A DNA stretch of 64,000 nt from Mycobacterium sp. E3251 (GTDB lineage Bacteria; Actinomycetota; Actinomycetes; Mycobacteriales; Mycobacteriaceae). The stretch covers positions 37,355 to 101,354 of the forward strand of contig NZ_LZJF01000011.1 of assembly GCF_001666835.1 (NCBI RefSeq), read 5' to 3'. Below, one piece after another: positions 47,934-55,660 of the stretch. Below the pieces are notes generated by a model. It ran no database searches, was not told the DNA's origin, and saw nothing but the letters and a program-made list of their open reading frames with translations. Position 1 is the stretch's first letter. The number at the start of each line of letters is the position of its first letter. The translations under genes and the position numbers were made by a program.

Positions 47934-48571
47934 TGCACGAACCAGTTCGGCCGACGAGGGCTCGGTGGTTCCGGGAATTGCTGATGCCGCATCGCGTCGC
48001 CCGACTAGCGATTGCCGTCGTCGGAGTGCCGGTGGCCCTGTGGTGGCTGCAACCGTGGAAGTTGTTGATCAGGATCACCGCCGATGAAAGTCTGCCGCCT
48101 GGAGTGCAGACCACCCGCTGTGGAGAATTTACCGGTCGCATCCATCGAACCAGTGGTGTTGCGCGCCTCGTAATCCTGGCTGACGGGGCACAAATTCTGC
48201 GGCTGGAGAATCTGCACACCACTTTTGGACCCGGATTGCGCGTATGGCTCAGCGACGCACCCGTCGACCATGCGTGTTTCCCGTGGCGAAAGTTTGCACA
48301 CGGCACTCACATAGACCTCGGTCGCCTGCGTGCCAACCGAGGTAACGCCGGTTACGCCGTGCCCAACGACGCCGACGCCGACGCGGACGCGCTCAGCAGT
48401 GTAATCCTGTGGTGCGAGCGCTTCCGTGTGCCCTTCGGCGCGGCGCAATTACACCCCGGGTCCGACGAGTCTCTCGGCCCTGGTGGCGGTCGCCGCAACC
48501 TTCGGGCCGCGGATCCTGTGCCGCGAGCGCACGATTCACCGCACGGCAGGGCGCCGCGGAGAATCACTTGA
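47933..48571 (+). CDS. Membrane-anchored DM13-domain protein
   Basis: A 212-residue protein with an N-terminal membrane anchor (RLAIAVVGVPVALWWLQPW). Then follows a DM13 domain (CGEFTGRIHRTSGVARLVIL, ILRLENLHTTFGPGLRVWLSD, VILWCERFRVPFGAAQL). DM13 domains are thought to carry redox-active cysteines at the cell surface, and two of the three here fit. The ATG overlaps the lpdA-like stop, so a cytosolic flavoprotein and an exported DM13 protein are made together. The last ~35 residues are low-complexity. Confidence 0.8.
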   Translation: MHEPVRPTRARWFRELLMPHRVARLAIAVVGVPVALWWLQPWKLLIRITADESLPPGVQTTRCGEFTGRIHRTSGVARLVILADGAQILRLENLHTTFGPGLRVWLSDAPVDHACFPWRKFAHGTHIDLGRLRANRGNAGYAVPNDADADADALSSVILWCERFRVPFGAAQLHPGSDESLGPGGGRRNLRAADPVPRAHDSPHGRAPRRIT

Positions 48572-48622
48572 AGCGGGCGTCACTCAATGCATTCGATGCA
48601 ACAGATCGCAACTTGAGCGAAA

Positions 48623-48665
48623 TCACCCGGGTGAACTGTGCTGAAGAGTGATGACAGAAGGCCCG
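48623..48665 (+). promoter_or_regulatory. Module D of the TCACCCGGGTGA element, before NDH-2
   Basis: TCACCCGGGTGA at 48623-48634, then 10 bases, then AGAGTGA-TGACAGA-AGGCCCG. The left part is perfect; the right arm of the second part is degenerate. It is 149 bases before the NADH dehydrogenase start. Confidence 0.65.
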
Positions 48666-48813
48666 GGCCCGGGCGATGCTCGTGCTGGAGATCTCCACAG
48701 CCGTTTACCACGCCGCAGTCGAGGACTCAATGGCCCGCCAAGGAACAGCACGACCTCATGCGATCGATCCCCGGCACCAGGTGGATACCCGAATACCAAA
48801 CAGGAGAAGAGAT

Positions 48814-50181
48814 ATGGAGGCGGTCCCAGTTCACCGTCAACGGCAGAAGGCGCAACCGACCACCTCGGTTGTGATCGTTGGCAGCGGGTTCGCCGGTTTC
48901 GAGTGCGCGCGCCGACTGGTCCGGCGGCTAGACAGGGCGGGTGCCTCTGATGTGACGGTGACCATTGTTTCGCCGGTCGATTACCTGCAGTACACGCCTT
49001 TGCTCGCGGATGTGGCCGGTGGACTCGTCGACCCACGGTTTGTCTGTGTTCCACTGGCCGGAACGCTCAAGGGCGTGCGGGCGGTGCGCGGCCAGGTCGA
49101 TAGCGTTGACGTCGATCGGCATATGCTGTCGTTCACCGATCCGGAGGGCCAGGTAGGGACGCTGTCGTGGGATCGGCTGGTCTTGACACCAGGCTCGGTG
49201 ACCCGCGTTTTCGATACACCCGGTTTGGCCGAATACGCGCACGGACTGAAGTCGACGGCCGAGGCGCTGTATCTGCGTGATCGGGTGATCGAGCAGTTGG
49301 AACTGGCTTGCGTCGACGAAAACGAGGAGCGCGCGGCCGCGCGACGCACGATTGTCGTTGTCGGTGCGTCGTATTCCGGTTCCGAATTGACGGCGCAGCT
49401 GCGGGCGCTCGCCGACGCGGCGGCGAAGCAGATGGGCTTTGATCGGGCCTCGGTGCGGTTTGTGCTGGTGGACTTGGCCAACCAGGTCATGCCCGAGCTG
49501 GGGCAGAAGCTCGGCGACGCTGCGATGCGTGTGCTGCGCTCTCGCGGAATCGACGTGCGGTTGGGCATGACGCTCAGGGAAGTTCACGCCGATCATGTTG
49601 TGCTCATCGATGGTTCGCGCATCGACGCTTATACGGTAGCGTGGGTGGCCGGCGTGAGCCCGTCACCGTTGATCGCCACGCTGGGATTGGAAACCGAGCG
49701 GGGCCGGCTCAAGGTACGGGCCGATTTGCAGGTGCCAGGTCATCCCGACGTGTTTGCCGCGGGCGACGCCGCCGCCGTTCCGGACCTAACCCGCCCGGGC
49801 AAGATCGCACCGCCCACAGCACAGCACGCGACCCGACAAGGTAAGACGCTGGCCCGCAACGTCGCGGCGAGTCTCGGCTACGGCCAGCGAAAGGACTATC
49901 GCCACAGCGACCAGGGTATGGTGGTCGACTTGGGTCCGCGCTACGCCGTCGCCAATCCGCTCGGCGTGCACCTGTCGGGCTATGCCGCAAAGTTTGTCGC
50001 CCGCGCCTACCATCTTTACGCGATTCCCCGGCTCGTCAACCGTTGGGCGGTCGCACTCGCATACCTCACCGACGTCTTCTTCGCCCGCACCGTGTTGTCA
50101 ATGGGATTTGCTTTCGGCGCCGACCCGCAATTTGCGGCCAGCGGAGTCGCCCAACTACCGAAGGCGGCTGGGGCAGAATGA
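48814..50181 (+). CDS. Type II NADH dehydrogenase-like flavoprotein (NDH-2)
   Basis: A 455-residue membrane-associated flavoprotein: FAD motif VVIVGSGFAGFECARRL, VDYLQYTPLLADVAGG, NAD motif IVVVGASYSGSELTAQL, DVFAAGDAAAVPD and the C-terminal GYAAKFVARAYHLYAIP. It feeds electrons from NADH to the quinone pool without proton pumping. ATG 48814 has CAGGAGAAG before it; the frame is open from 48676. A further copy of NDH-2 is normal in mycobacteria. Confidence 0.9.
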   Translation: MEAVPVHRQRQKAQPTTSVVIVGSGFAGFECARRLVRRLDRAGASDVTVTIVSPVDYLQYTPLLADVAGGLVDPRFVCVPLAGTLKGVRAVRGQVDSVDVDRHMLSFTDPEGQVGTLSWDRLVLTPGSVTRVFDTPGLAEYAHGLKSTAEALYLRDRVIEQLELACVDENEERAAARRTIVVVGASYSGSELTAQLRALADAAAKQMGFDRASVRFVLVDLANQVMPELGQKLGDAAMRVLRSRGIDVRLGMTLREVHADHVVLIDGSRIDAYTVAWVAGVSPSPLIATLGLETERGRLKVRADLQVPGHPDVFAAGDAAAVPDLTRPGKIAPPTAQHATRQGKTLARNVAASLGYGQRKDYRHSDQGMVVDLGPRYAVANPLGVHLSGYAAKFVARAYHLYAIPRLVNRWAVALAYLTDVFFARTVLSMGFAFGADPQFAASGVAQLPKAAGAE

Positions 50182-50386
50182 GATTCAACGACCCCACTGT
50201 TGTTTCTGACTGCAGACACACCGCCTGGCCGCCTGTTCTCCCCGACGGAGAAAAGATTGCGGTGTCCCACGGCACTGTTGGGGGGGCGATACGACGGCAC
50301 CGTACGTGATCGCCGCGGTCGTATTCCAGCAACACATCCGGCCCCAGCCTTATTTGGGTTGATCACTACAGTGACACGGAGTACCA

Positions 50387-50986
50387 ATGACTATCGTCAA
50401 CAAAGGATTTCGCGGACGCCGCGCTGAGTCGGCCCCCGATCTACCGCCCGGCCAGCATCTGACCGATGACTTCCCTGTCTTGCAAGCAGGGCCGACTCCG
50501 CGGATCGATCTCGATGACTGGCGATTCACCATCCGCGACGAGCTTGGCGCTGAACACTCGTGGACCTGGGCCAAGTTCAAGCGCCTGCCCTGCGAGCGTC
50601 TCAACGTGGACATCCACTGCGTCACCACGTGGTCCAAGCTTAATACCAAGTGGGAAGGCGTTTCTCTGGACACACTTTTCGAATCGATCGACACTGCAGC
50701 CGGATTCGCACTGGTCGGTTCCTACGGCGGCTACACCACCAACCTTCCCTTGGGCGACCTTCTCGGCGGCAAGGCCTGGATCGTCTACGCGTACCAGGGC
50801 GCACCGCTCGGCGCGGTGCACGGCGGCCCGGCGCGGCTGCTGGTGCCGCACCTGTATTTCTGGAAGTCCGCGAAGTGGGTGAGATCCATCGAGCTGCGCG
50901 ACAGTGACACGCCGGGATTCTGGGAGCGGTTGGGCTATCACAGCTACGGCGACCCGTGGCGAGAACAACGCTACGCCGGCGATTGA
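50387..50986 (+). CDS. Molybdopterin-dependent oxidoreductase (sulfite-oxidase/YedY-MsrP type)
   Basis: A 199-residue oxidoreductase with the molybdenum-binding cysteine in VDIHCVTTWSKLNTKWEGV, then VGSYGGYTTNLPLGDLLGG and GGPARLLVPHLYFWKSAKWV. It is a single small catalytic domain, like YedY/MsrP or the actinobacterial sulfite-oxidase-like proteins. No Tat signal is evident, so it may act in the cytosol. It has a partner reductase immediately downstream. A role in methionine sulfoxide repair is suggested by the other Msr genes but not proved. Confidence 0.87.
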   Translation: MTIVNKGFRGRRAESAPDLPPGQHLTDDFPVLQAGPTPRIDLDDWRFTIRDELGAEHSWTWAKFKRLPCERLNVDIHCVTTWSKLNTKWEGVSLDTLFESIDTAAGFALVGSYGGYTTNLPLGDLLGGKAWIVYAYQGAPLGAVHGGPARLLVPHLYFWKSAKWVRSIELRDSDTPGFWERLGYHSYGDPWREQRYAGD

Positions 50987-51735
50987 CGGCGGCCGTGGAT
51001 CTCGAGGTGAAACCGAAGTTGCGCTGGCGGGTCGCGCGCGTCGTGGACTCTGAACCCGAGAACGGGTCCGCGCAAACGATCGGGCTGACCGTGCCGGGCT
51101 GGAGCGGCCACTTGGCCGGTCAGCACGTCGATCTCAAGCTGACTGCTGAGGACGGGTACAGCGCGCAACGCAGCTACTCGCTGAGCAGACCAGCCGATGG
51201 TGAGCGCATCGAGCTTACTGTGCAACAGATTCCAGACGGGGAAGTCTCGCCCTACCTCGCCGGGCTCGTTGCCGGCGATGAGGTCGAACTTCGAGGACCC
51301 ATCGGCGGCTGGTTCGTCTGGCGGCCTGGCGAGGGGGATCGGGTTCTGCTCGTCGGTGGCGGATCGGGAATCGTGCCGTTGATGGCCATGCTGCGACAGC
51401 GGGTAGTGGTGGGCAGCGCCTACTTTCGGTTGGTCTATTCGGTTCGCAGTCCCGAGGACGTGTACTACGCGCAAGAGCTGCGCCGGCTCGAGCGCGACTG
51501 TGACTGGCTGCAGATCGCGGTGGTCTACACCAGGGTGGCCGCGCCGCGGACAACCCGGCCGCCCGGCCGGGTCCGCGCCGCCGACCTCGTGTCGACGGAT
51601 TGGGTGCCCGCCGATGTTGCGCGCGTCTACGTTTGCGGTCCAACGGGGTTCGTGGAATCGGTGACCGCGAAGCTGATCGAGCAGGGGCACCAGCCGTCCG
51701 CCATCCGAACCGAGCGGTTCGGGCCGAGCAGCTAA
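50983..51735 (+). CDS. FAD/NAD-binding ferredoxin-reductase-type protein, partner of the molybdoenzyme
   Basis: A ~250-residue FNR-fold reductase: HLAGQHVDLKLTAEDGYSAQRSYSLSRPA (FAD), VLLVGGGSGIVPLMAMLR (NAD), VYVCGPTGFVESV (the CGP motif). It has no 2Fe-2S ferredoxin domain. It probably passes electrons from NAD(P)H to the molybdoenzyme. The start is uncertain: TTG 50983 overlaps the previous stop, GTG 50995 and GTG 50956 are alternatives. Confidence 0.85.
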   Translation: MTAAVDLEVKPKLRWRVARVVDSEPENGSAQTIGLTVPGWSGHLAGQHVDLKLTAEDGYSAQRSYSLSRPADGERIELTVQQIPDGEVSPYLAGLVAGDEVELRGPIGGWFVWRPGEGDRVLLVGGGSGIVPLMAMLRQRVVVGSAYFRLVYSVRSPEDVYYAQELRRLERDCDWLQIAVVYTRVAAPRTTRPPGRVRAADLVSTDWVPADVARVYVCGPTGFVESVTAKLIEQGHQPSAIRTERFGPSS

Positions 51736-51753
51736 TCAAGGAAACGAGGAGCG

Positions 51754-52026
51754 ATGACCGAACCAACGCACGTCGACGGTAACGCGGTCGCGGGCGCCTT
51801 CGCAGAAGTGCTGGGATTCGACGTCACCGCAGTGACGTTGGTCTGCGGGAAATGCTGTCGCAGTGGGGCCTTCGCCGAGAGCCACGTCTATCACCGCGGG
51901 CCCGGCATCGTGGTGCGCTGCCCGTGCTGCGGAAACGTCATGGCCCGGCTTGTGCAAACGCCCACCGATACGTGGCTGGACTTCCGCGGCGCCGAGTCCT
52001 GGCGTGTCCCGATCCAGGCGGACTGA
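51754..52026 (+). CDS. DUF6510 zinc-ribbon protein
   Basis: A 90-residue protein beginning MTEPTHVDGNAVAGAFAEVL. Two CxxC-like knuckles (LVCGKCCRSGAF, VVRCPCCGNVM) would bind zinc or act as a thiol switch. DUF6510 proteins occur in actinobacteria next to such two-gene oxidoreductases. GAGGAG precedes the ATG by a few bases. The stop overlaps the next start (TGATG). Confidence 0.85.
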   Translation: MTEPTHVDGNAVAGAFAEVLGFDVTAVTLVCGKCCRSGAFAESHVYHRGPGIVVRCPCCGNVMARLVQTPTDTWLDFRGAESWRVPIQAD

Positions 52027-52676
52027 TGGAGTCACTCGACGCACTTGCAGGTCGGGTGCGCACCGCCGACATCGTGGACGCCATGGGGCGACTGCACCGA
52101 CATCGGTGTCATCTCCTCGACCTGGTGAGCCCCACTCCCGGTCGCCAGCTTTTTGGCCCCGCCGTGACGATCTCGTACTTCCCGGCGTGCCGGGCTGCGC
52201 TCCCACCCGAGCGCTACAACTTCAAGAGATTGTTCTACGACGCCATCAAAGACGGCGCCGAAGGACGCGTGCTGGTCCTGGCCAGCAATGGCTGCACGGA
52301 CGCGTCACTGGGCGGTGGGACAAAGTTATCGCGGGTCAGAAACCATCGGCTCGCAGGCATTCTCGCGGACGGGCGGCTGCGCGACTTCGCCGAGCTCGAA
52401 CACTTCAACATCGCCATCTATTGCCGAGGGGAGACAACGCGGTGGGGCGGCGACTCCGTCACCCCCTTCGAGGTGAACCGTCCCGTCGTGGTCGCCGGGG
52501 TGACCGTCCGTCCCGGCGACTATGTCTTCGCCGACGCCTCCGGCGCCGCCGTCATACCCGCCGCCGATGTGCGCGCTGTCCTGTGCGCCGCCAACCAAGT
52601 CGCGGCGGAGGACGCAGCGGCCATCGCCGCCATCAGAGGCGAAACTCCAACCACACCGGGAGGCGATGAGAACTGA
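52026..52676 (+). CDS. RraA-family protein
   Basis: A 216-residue RraA-like protein: TADIVDAMGRLHRHRCHL, LFGPAVTISYFP, VLVLASNGCTDASLGGGTKLS, the conserved RNHRLAGILADGRLRDFAEL and YVFADASGAAVIPAADV. The family includes RNase E inhibitors and HMG/oxaloacetate aldolases; the GxxxxDGxxRD motif suggests a metal-binding lyase fold, with function undecided. Its ATG overlaps the DUF6510 stop. Confidence 0.87.
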   Translation: MESLDALAGRVRTADIVDAMGRLHRHRCHLLDLVSPTPGRQLFGPAVTISYFPACRAALPPERYNFKRLFYDAIKDGAEGRVLVLASNGCTDASLGGGTKLSRVRNHRLAGILADGRLRDFAELEHFNIAIYCRGETTRWGGDSVTPFEVNRPVVVAGVTVRPGDYVFADASGAAVIPAADVRAVLCAANQVAAEDAAAIAAIRGETPTTPGGDEN

Positions 52677-52740
52677 GGGGTCGGCAAGAATTGGGGGCAT
52701 GACCGCAGGGCGGCTTGCTCGAGCGCGCATCGTCGGCCGC

Positions 52741-52783
52741 TCACCCGGGTGAATTACGCAGCCGGATGACGACATCTCGCCCC
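52741..52783 (+). promoter_or_regulatory. Module E of the TCACCCGGGTGA element, before ridA
   Basis: TCACCCGGGTGA at 52741-52752, 10 bases, then CGGATGA-CGACATC-TCGCCCC ending at 52783, 125 bases before the RidA start. Confidence 0.7.
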
Positions 52784-52908
52784 ATCCGCACCGATAGTGG
52801 TCGTTGATCTGAGCCGGCGACCTCCAACCCCGGACCGACCGCCCTTCTCGGACAGCACATCTGGCTCAACAACTCCGGCTCAGGAATCTATGGTGAGAGG
52901 AAGACCCT

Positions 52909-53337
52909 ATGGCCAAGCCTGAATTTTTCGACACACCCGGATACGGCGAGATCGCCCGCACCCGTAACCATTACAGGCAAGCGTTGCGCATCGGCGATCG
53001 CATCGAGATCTCGGGCCAAGGCGGCTGGGAGGCGGACTTCTCCTTGTCAGTCACATCCCTGGAAAAGGAGATCGTCAAGGCGTTCGACAACGTCGAAAAG
53101 ACCCTCGCCGAGGCGGGCGCCAGCTGGAGCGACGTCGTGAGCGTCCACTCCTACCACGTCCCCACCGCCGACGAAGCCATTGGTGATGAACACATGTCGG
53201 TAATGGTGGACCAGTTCCGCAAGCGGTTCGGCGAAAACCCACCGGTGTGGACCGCGTTGGGCGTCGAGGCGCTCGCACTACTCAACCAGCATATCGAGAT
53301 CGAGGTCGTCGCCATCGTCGGTCTCGGCGGCAAGTAG
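52909..53337 (+). CDS. RidA (YjgF/UK114) family protein
   Basis: A 142-residue RidA-family protein: YRQALRIGDRIEISGQGGWE, FDNVEKTLAEAGASWSDVVSVHSYHVP, PPVWTALGVEALALLNQHIEIE. RidA hydrolyses reactive imines; E. coli RidA is also a chlorination-activated chaperone. The canonical arginine at the end of the active site (xxRPxR) is here changed, so it may be a Rid2-7 type member rather than true RidA. It has its own module E. Confidence 0.87.
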   Translation: MAKPEFFDTPGYGEIARTRNHYRQALRIGDRIEISGQGGWEADFSLSVTSLEKEIVKAFDNVEKTLAEAGASWSDVVSVHSYHVPTADEAIGDEHMSVMVDQFRKRFGENPPVWTALGVEALALLNQHIEIEVVAIVGLGGK

Positions 53338-53390
53338 ACGTCGGTATCAGGCCGCCGAAGTCGACGACTCACCCGTGAAACGGAGGCAGC

Positions 53391-53903
53391 GTGGACCGAA
53401 TACTTCATGCCCTGATCGGTGACGCGCCCGGTGCCGTCGATGCCGCCATCAAGACCTCGACCCTGTTCCTCACGGCTGCGATCCTGTTTCGGTTCATGGA
53501 GCGCCGCACCCTCGCCGAATTCGCGCCGTTCGACTGGATCGCAGCGGTAGCCGCCGGAGCCATCGTCGGTCGGGCTGCTACCGCCAGCGATAGCTCGTGG
53601 CTGAACGCAACCGTGGCGCTCATTTGCCTCCTTGCCGCCCACGCGGTACTTGCGAGATTGCGCTTCATTCCGAGGATTCGACGTTTCATCGATCCGCCTC
53701 TGAAAGTGCTGATCCGCAACGGGCACGTCGACCGACGGAGCCTGCGTCGATGCGGACTGACCGCCGCCGATCTCGAGGCTGTACTACGACAGCACGGACA
53801 CGAAAGCTCCGATCGTGTTCACCTCGCGATCTTCGAAGCCAAAGGTGCCATCTCCATCCTGTTGACGGATGGGGGGTGTGATCGGCATGGGGCTCGAGTT
53901 TGA
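53391..53903 (+). CDS. DUF421 (YetF-like) membrane protein
   Basis: A 170-residue protein with a hydrophobic N-terminal half (TLFLTAAILFRFMERRTLAEF, IAAVAAGAIVGRA, TVALICLLAAHAVLA) and a soluble C-terminal DUF421 domain (PPLKVLIRNGHVDRRSLRRCGLTAADLEAVLRQHG). It is the usual YetF arrangement; the role in the family is unclear. GTG 53391 follows AACGGAGGCAGC. Confidence 0.82.
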   Translation: MDRILHALIGDAPGAVDAAIKTSTLFLTAAILFRFMERRTLAEFAPFDWIAAVAAGAIVGRAATASDSSWLNATVALICLLAAHAVLARLRFIPRIRRFIDPPLKVLIRNGHVDRRSLRRCGLTAADLEAVLRQHGHESSDRVHLAIFEAKGAISILLTDGGCDRHGARV

Positions 53904-54137
53904 TGCGCCGGCGGCGATTACCGTGCCCGTTGCCCGAGGGTGGCACCCCATGATCACCTGCTACGACGTGCTCACGGAATGGGGGCGATTCGGTCGCGGT
54001 TCCCAACGCTCCGCAATCACGCGCGTATCAGCCGGTGCCGAGGGGAGTCGATCTGGACCGAGTGGGGCAACCCACTAAACCGCGTTGGCTTTATGCCATA
54101 GACGATGTCAGTTTCAAACAGATTGGAGAACGGTTCA
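53904..54137. other. Gap before the copper-binding protein
   Basis: 234 bases with no supported gene. GGAGA at 54125-54129 is the ribosome-binding site of the next gene. No TCACCC module is seen here, so the copper protein may be read through from module E or have another promoter. Confidence 0.3.
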
Positions 54138-54545
54138 ATGGGCACCGTGAGCAGCATGCTGGATACCTATCCCAGGGATCTCGGTCGTATCGACAGGGCC
54201 AAACTGATCCGATGTATCGAAACCTGTATAGAGTGCGCTCAAGCCTGCACGGCGTGCGCGGATTCTGACCTGAGCGAAGAACGGGTCGCTCACCTCACGA
54301 AATGCGTTCGCACAAACCTTGACTGTGCCGACATGTGCGCGACGACCGGCCGCGTACTGTCTCGTCACACCGAATACGATGCAAACATCACCCGCGCGGT
54401 GCTGGAGGCATGCGCGGTCACCTGTAAGGCTTGCGGCGACGAATGCGATCTGCACTCAGCACATCATGAGCACTGCCGCATCTGCGCCGCCGTGTGCCGC
54501 CGCTGCGAGGAAGCGTGTCGCGAGCTTCTCGCTTCATTGGGCTGA
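54138..54545 (+). CDS. Four-helix-bundle cysteine-rich copper-binding protein (Csp/DUF326-like)
   Basis: A 135-residue cysteine-rich protein: CIETCIECAQACTACADS, CVRTNLDCADMCATTG, LEACAVTCKACGDECDLHS and HCRICAAVCRRCEEACREL. The cysteines face the inside of four helices, the pattern of copper storage proteins (Csp). It has no Tat or Sec signal, so it would store Cu(I) in the cytosol. Such proteins are rich in Cu(I) thiolates and protect against copper stress. ATG 54138 has a plausible GGAGA sequence eight bases upstream. Confidence 0.9.
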   Translation: MGTVSSMLDTYPRDLGRIDRAKLIRCIETCIECAQACTACADSDLSEERVAHLTKCVRTNLDCADMCATTGRVLSRHTEYDANITRAVLEACAVTCKACGDECDLHSAHHEHCRICAAVCRRCEEACRELLASLG

Positions 54546-54615
54546 ACGGCGTTCGTGCACAACCGGTGTCACTCACGAAGAGATTTGACTGAGCGGGGCC
54601 TGGGGGACGCGCTCT

Positions 54616-55581
54616 TCAGCCCGGAAGTCGGCCGCCGGGCGGTGGAAATTGCGATCGGGTGATCCAGCGCTGAGCGTCGAGTGCAGCCGCGCAGCCGCTG
54701 GCGGCGGCGGTGATCGCTTGGCGGTAGCGTCGGTCGATGAGGTCGCCGGCGGCGAATACGCCGTCCACTGATGTCTGGGTCGTCTCGTCGCGCGTCCGGA
54801 CGTAACCCTGGCTGTCGAGGTCGAGAAGCCCCTTCAATCGATCCGAGCGAGGCATCTGTCCGACGGCGACGAACACCGCGGCACTGTCGATGTCGTCGTC
54901 GGCAGGGCTATCGGTGATGCGCACCCGGAGGCCGGTGACGTGGTGTCTGCCGTGGACGGCTACCACTTCAGTGGACGTCAGGATCGTGACGTTGGGATGG
55001 GCGCGCAGCCGAGCGACGGCGAATGCCGATGCCCGTAGCCGGGGACGGTGGTGGACGAGGGTCACGTGGCGGGCCCGGGATGCAAGATAAAGCGCCTCTT
55101 CGGCCGCGGCGTCGCCACCGCCGACGACGGCGACCGCGCAACCGGTGAACTGCGCACCGTCGAGTTTGGCGCTGGTGCTGACTCCGTGGCCCAAGAGGTC
55201 GCGCTCGCCGGGCACATCGAGCGGCCGGTTGATGGAGCCCATTGCGAGGACGAGGGCGCGGGCGTGGTGCCGTTCGTCGTGTATCGCGACGGTCTTGACC
55301 TCGTCGTGGAGATCGAATCGGTCGGCGTCGCCTGCGTGAAGTTCGGCGCCGAAACGCCGTGCCTGGTCGCGCATCGCGGCCGCCAGCGCGGGTCCGCACA
55401 CGGGCGGAGCGAGACCGGGGTAGTTGTCCACCGGCCCCGCGGCCATCAGTGCACCACCGGGTGCCTCGCCCTCCACGACGAGGGTGTCCAGTCCGGCTCG
55501 CGCGGTGTAAATCGCCGCGCTGTAGCCGGCGGGGCCTGACCCGACGATGATGACATCGCGAACCCGCCTCGCGGATCGCAT
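54616..55581 (-). CDS. Thioredoxin-reductase-like flavoprotein lacking the CxxC
   Basis: A 321-residue TrxB-like protein: DVIIVGSGPAGYSAAIYTARAG, VDNYPGLAPPVCGPALAAAM, LVLAMGSINRPLDVPGERDLL, VAVVGGGDAAAEEALYLAS and GVFAAGDLIDRRYRQAITAAASGCAAALDA. The segment that should contain CATCDG reads STSAKLDGAQFTG, so the redox disulfide is absent. It may be a ferredoxin/flavodoxin NADP reductase-like or a regulatory flavoprotein. It follows the Lpd gene in the minus-strand operon of module F. Confidence 0.88.
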   Translation of the reverse strand: MRSARRVRDVIIVGSGPAGYSAAIYTARAGLDTLVVEGEAPGGALMAAGPVDNYPGLAPPVCGPALAAAMRDQARRFGAELHAGDADRFDLHDEVKTVAIHDERHHARALVLAMGSINRPLDVPGERDLLGHGVSTSAKLDGAQFTGCAVAVVGGGDAAAEEALYLASRARHVTLVHHRPRLRASAFAVARLRAHPNVTILTSTEVVAVHGRHHVTGLRVRITDSPADDDIDSAAVFVAVGQMPRSDRLKGLLDLDSQGYVRTRDETTQTSVDGVFAAGDLIDRRYRQAITAAASGCAAALDAQRWITRSQFPPPGGRLPG

Positions 55582-55660
55582 CAGCCGGTGGTGTTGTGTT
55601 GGGCGGGCCGGGCAGCGTTGCGGGGTTGGCCCGTGGTTTGCGCGCGCCGCGCTGGCGGTG

